Shown here piece by piece: positions 62,427 to 64,000 of a DNA stretch of 64,000 bases. Where the stretch lies: NCBI RefSeq assembly GCF_030056735.1, contig NZ_JASHKN010000001.1, forward strand, positions 806,001 to 870,000, read 5' to 3'. Within the stretch, counting starts at the first letter, position 1. The number at the start of each line of letters is the position of its first letter. The stretch comes from Rhodococcus sp. IEGM 1409. Lineage in GTDB: Bacteria; Actinomycetota; Actinomycetes; Mycobacteriales; Mycobacteriaceae. Below the pieces are notes generated by a model, which had not been told where the DNA came from, ran no database searches, and was given only the letters and a program-made list of their open reading frames with translations. The position numbers and the translations under genes were made by a program.

Positions 62427-62504
62427 TTCAGTGCTTCCGGTATTCAATGCTTCCGGTATTCAATGCTTACAGTTCAGCGCTTGCGGTGTTCAGCGCTTGC
62501 GGTG
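62427..62504. repeat. Five-unit tandem repeat between purF and its terminator
   Basis: Units TTCAgTGCTTCCGGTA start at 62427, 62443, 62459, 62473 and 62489 (16, 16, 14, 16, 16 bases). The last two are identical (TTCAGCGCTTGCGGTG), and a sixth partial unit overlaps the purF stop. They form a run of direct repeats in the 3' end of the purF transcript. Confidence 0.9.
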
Positions 62505-62505
62505 T

Positions 62506-64000
62506 TCAGGGGCGGCTGAGCGCGCTCGCGTTGTCGTTGCCGCGAGTGGCCGTCGAACCTGCGGTGCTCTCGAGCATCCCCTCGAGGACGTTCTTGCCGA
62601 TCGACGTTTCCTTGGGAAGCGCGATCGGGTAGGTCCCGTCGAAGCACGCGGCGCACAGACGGCTGGCCGGCTGCTCGGTGGCGGCGATCATGCCTTCGGT
62701 GGAGATGTATCCGAGGGTGTCTGCTCCGATGGAGCGACGCACACCGTCGAGCATTTCCTCGAACGTCGCGTCCTGTCCGCCCGCTCCGTTGGCGATCAAC
62801 TCGGCCGGTGAGGCGAAGTCGATGCCGTAGAAGCAGGGCCACTTGACCGGCGGCGAAGCGATGCGGACGTGAATTTCGAGAGCGCCGGCTTCACGGAGCA
62901 TCCGGATGAGCGCACGCTGAGTGTTGCCGCGAACGATCGAATCGTCCACCACCACAAGGCGCTTGCCGCGAATAACTTCCTTGAGCGGGTTGAGCTTGAG
63001 CCTGATGCCGAGCTGACGGATCGTCTGCGACGGCTGGATGAAGGTACGGCCGACGTAGGCGTTCTTCATCAGACCCTGGCCGTAGGGGATGCCTGAGCCC
63101 TGTGCGTACCCGACGGCAGCGGGGGTGCCGGACTCGGGAACGGGGATGACCAAGTCACCTTCGGCGGGATGCTCGCTGGCGAGCAGGCGACCGATCTCGA
63201 CGCGAGTGGAGTGGACCGAACGGCCACCGATGACGCTGTCGGGACGGGCAAGGTAGACGTACTCGAAGACGCAGCCCTTGGGCGTCGGGTTCGCGAAACG
63301 CGAGGAGCGGACGCCGTCTGCGTCGATCGCGAGCAGCTCGCCCGGCTCGATGTCGCGGACGAACGACGCGCCGACGATGTCGAGGGCTGCGGTCTCGCTG
63401 GCTACCACCCAACCGCGGTCGAGGCGACCGAGGCACAGGGGACGGATGCCGTGTGGATCACGCGCTGCGTAGAGCGTGTGCTCGTCCATGAAAGTGAGGC
63501 AGAACGCGCCCTCGAGCGTGGGGAGAAGCTCCATGGCGGCTTGTTCGATGGTGCTGTCCGCGGCGGCGTGAGCCAGCAGACCACCGATGAGGTCGGAGTC
63601 GGAACTCGCGGCATTCGGGCGCTTGTCGTTGACCAGGCCGGCTGCACGAGTGCGGCTCGCCAGTTCAGCGGTGTTCACCAGGTTGCCGTTGTGGCCGAGC
63701 GCGATACCCGTACCGGCAGTGGTCGTACGGAAGATGGGCTGCGCGTTCTCCCACGTCGTGGAACCTGTCGTCGAATAACGGCAATGTCCGATGGCGACAT
63801 GACCTGGCATCGCTGCGAGGGTCTGCTCGTCGAATACCTGGCTGACCAGGCCGAGATCCTTGAACACCAACACCTGGGAGCCGTCGGCTACCGCAATGCC
63901 GGCAGCTTCTTGACCACGGTGCTGAAGTGCGTACAGGCCGTAATAAGTGAGCTTCGCCACATCCTCTCCCGGCGCCCAAACGCCGAATACACCGCATTCT
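62506..64000 (-). CDS. purF: Amidophosphoribosyltransferase PurF (5' end cut by window)
   Basis: The reverse frame is open to the right edge, where it reads 'ECGVFGVWAPGED', so the true start is just outside. The catalytic Cys codon is at 63994-63996; the propeptide is missing. The glutaminase part shows 'YYGLYALQHRGQEAAGIAV' and 'RYSTTGSTTWENAQP'; the PRTase loop is 'RLVVVDDSIVRGNTQ'. Cys residues of an Fe-S type are kept ('PPVKWPCFYGIDF', 'LCAACFDGTYP'). It makes phosphoribosylamine, the first purine step. Confidence 0.95.
   Translation of the reverse strand, partial: ECGVFGVWAPGEDVAKLTYYGLYALQHRGQEAAGIAVADGSQVLVFKDLGLVSQVFDEQTLAAMPGHVAIGHCRYSTTGSTTWENAQPIFRTTTAGTGIALGHNGNLVNTAELASRTRAAGLVNDKRPNAASSDSDLIGGLLAHAAADSTIEQAAMELLPTLEGAFCLTFMDEHTLYAARDPHGIRPLCLGRLDRGWVVASETAALDIVGASFVRDIEPGELLAIDADGVRSSRFANPTPKGCVFEYVYLARPDSVIGGRSVHSTRVEIGRLLASEHPAEGDLVIPVPESGTPAAVGYAQGSGIPYGQGLMKNAYVGRTFIQPSQTIRQLGIRLKLNPLKEVIRGKRLVVVDDSIVRGNTQRALIRMLREAGALEIHVRIASPPVKWPCFYGIDFASPAELIANGAGGQDATFEEMLDGVRRSIGADTLGYISTEGMIAATEQPASRLCAACFDGTYPIALPKETSIGKNVLEGMLESTAGSTATRGNDNASALSRP

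Overview
The window looks like chromosomal DNA of a mycolic-acid actinobacterium, most probably a Rhodococcus (inference). It has high GC with strongly GC-biased third positions and many GTG starts. It also carries mshD (mycothiol), a lipomannan-elongation (LmeA-type) gene, an LCP ligase and a DesA-type acyl-ACP desaturase. No rRNA, phage, insertion sequence or CRISPR array was seen. Four tRNA genes are present (Glu, Asp, Phe, Lys).

Left half (about 1-27 kb) is accessory in character. It holds a secreted CocE-type hydrolase (cut by the edge), an RluA-type pseudouridine synthase, a CYTH-CHAD protein beside a tandem universal stress protein, a VIT-type transporter, an SDR protein without the catalytic Tyr, a KstR-like TetR regulator and an orphan FtsW/RodA-family protein. 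Next come two LLM flavin monooxygenases with an MFS exporter and a peptide-type ABC binding lipoprotein, then tRNAs and a ScbR-like TetR regulator. The rest of this half has several regulator/effector pairs: MarR with MFS, TetR opposite DUF4334 plus alcohol dehydrogenase, and LysR opposite MFS. These pairs carry clear palindromes in their control regions.

Right half (about 27-64 kb) is core genome. Read from right to left it follows, as I remember it, the Mycobacterium tuberculosis order Rv0808 to Rv0824: purF, purM, DUF3073, (YgfZ), pabC, FABP-like, sseC, cysA/sseA, thiX, lmeA, glnR, mshD, pst, phoU, LCP, dus, desA. Four departures stand out. Three AIM24-family genes sit between purF and purM. 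MOSC and asparaginase genes follow ygfZ. A cydABDC set sits beside the FABP-like gene. A complete pstSCAB operon is followed by ureABCFGD.

How the genes work together: pstSCAB and phoU both carry PHO-box-like 11-bp direct repeats and form the phosphate module. GlnR and urease suggest a nitrogen module next to it. The thiX end, a leaderless 28-codon Cys-rich leader peptide, a terminator hairpin, DUF4395, rhodanese and DUF1416 form a sulfur operon that is probably controlled by cysteine-dependent attenuation. cydABDC makes and assembles cytochrome bd. purM and purF mark the purine pathway at the right edge, where purF is cut just beyond its catalytic Cys.
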